DNA from: JAAYQU01 sp037441445
Lineage (GTDB): Bacteria > Bacteroidota > Bacteroidia > Bacteroidales > Salinivirgaceae
Direction of reading: 5' to 3'
Assembly (NCBI GenBank): GCA_037441445.1
Contig: JBBISE010000178.1
Span: forward strand, 1 to 6,854
DNA: 6,854 nucleotides
Position 1 is the first letter of the stretch, and every line of letters begins with the position of its first letter. This document shows, piece by piece, positions 6,717 through 6,854 of the stretch. The notes under the pieces are model-generated. The model was given only the letters and a program-made list of their open reading frames with translations, ran no database searches and was not told where the DNA came from. A program made the position numbers and the translations under genes.

Positions 6717-6854
6717 TTAGAATTCTTTCTGGCTCGCGAAAATCACGTCGTGTTGATTACACACTCTTGTTTTTGTATCAGCCCCATTATTCATCGGACG
6801 AAAGTATCCACCCCACCAACCCCATATTTTCTGGCATCTGCAGTATTCGTAGTT
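6717..6854 (-). CDS. C-terminal end of an unrecognised minus-strand protein (partial)
   Basis: The minus strand is open from the window edge to a TAA at 6717-6719, giving 45 residues of a protein that starts outside the window. The stretch is rich in Trp, Gly and Tyr (KIWGWWGGYFRP) and then NNGADTKTRVCNQHDVIF, which reads like real protein sequence rather than random translation, though I do not recognise the family. No signal, sorting or membrane segment can be judged from so little. It converges on the operon with a 90-base gap. It could also be the tail of a decayed gene. At 45 codons an open frame by chance is possible. Confidence 0.4.
   Translation of the reverse strand, partial: NYEYCRCQKIWGWWGGYFRPMNNGADTKTRVCNQHDVIFASQKEF

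Overview
The window looks like an accessory stretch of a Bacteroidota (Bacteroidetes) chromosome. The reasons are an AT-rich composition, start codons without Shine-Dalgarno sequences, a Bacteroidota-type promoter candidate (TTTG, then TAttTTG), and a transposase remnant of a type I associate with this phylum. No rRNA, tRNA or CRISPR array is visible. I cannot assign a genus.

Layout. Positions 1-120 hold a repeat and hairpin block: a 15-base direct repeat at 100-base spacing and a 22/21-base imperfect inverted repeat. Positions 112-528 (minus strand) hold the first ~139 codons of a DDE transposase, cut off at that block. A short intergenic region (529-649) carries a candidate promoter. Two large plus-strand genes follow, at 650-4225 and 4225-6627, sharing one base (TAATG). 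A short spacer containing an inverted repeat separates them from the apparent C-terminal end of a converging minus-strand gene at 6717-6854.

The core is the two-gene operon. The second gene (800 aa) is a complete LtaS-like membrane enzyme: five membrane helices, then an extracytoplasmic sulfatase/alkaline-phosphatase-fold domain with the main catalytic and metal residues in place, then a probable C-terminal beta-rich domain. The first gene (1191 aa) carries an integral-membrane acyltransferase-3 (AT3) domain fused in frame to a second copy of that whole LtaS-like architecture. In the fused copy three active-site positions are altered (Glu to Gly650, His to Arg807, His to Asn880), so its sulfatase-like domain is probably inactive.

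Working model (inference): an envelope-modification pair acts on the periplasmic side of the inner membrane on one glycan or lipid-linked substrate. The second protein would transfer or remove a phospho-substituent, the AT3 domain would add an acyl group, and the degenerate domain of the first protein would bind substrate or the partner enzyme. The substrate cannot be read from the sequence.
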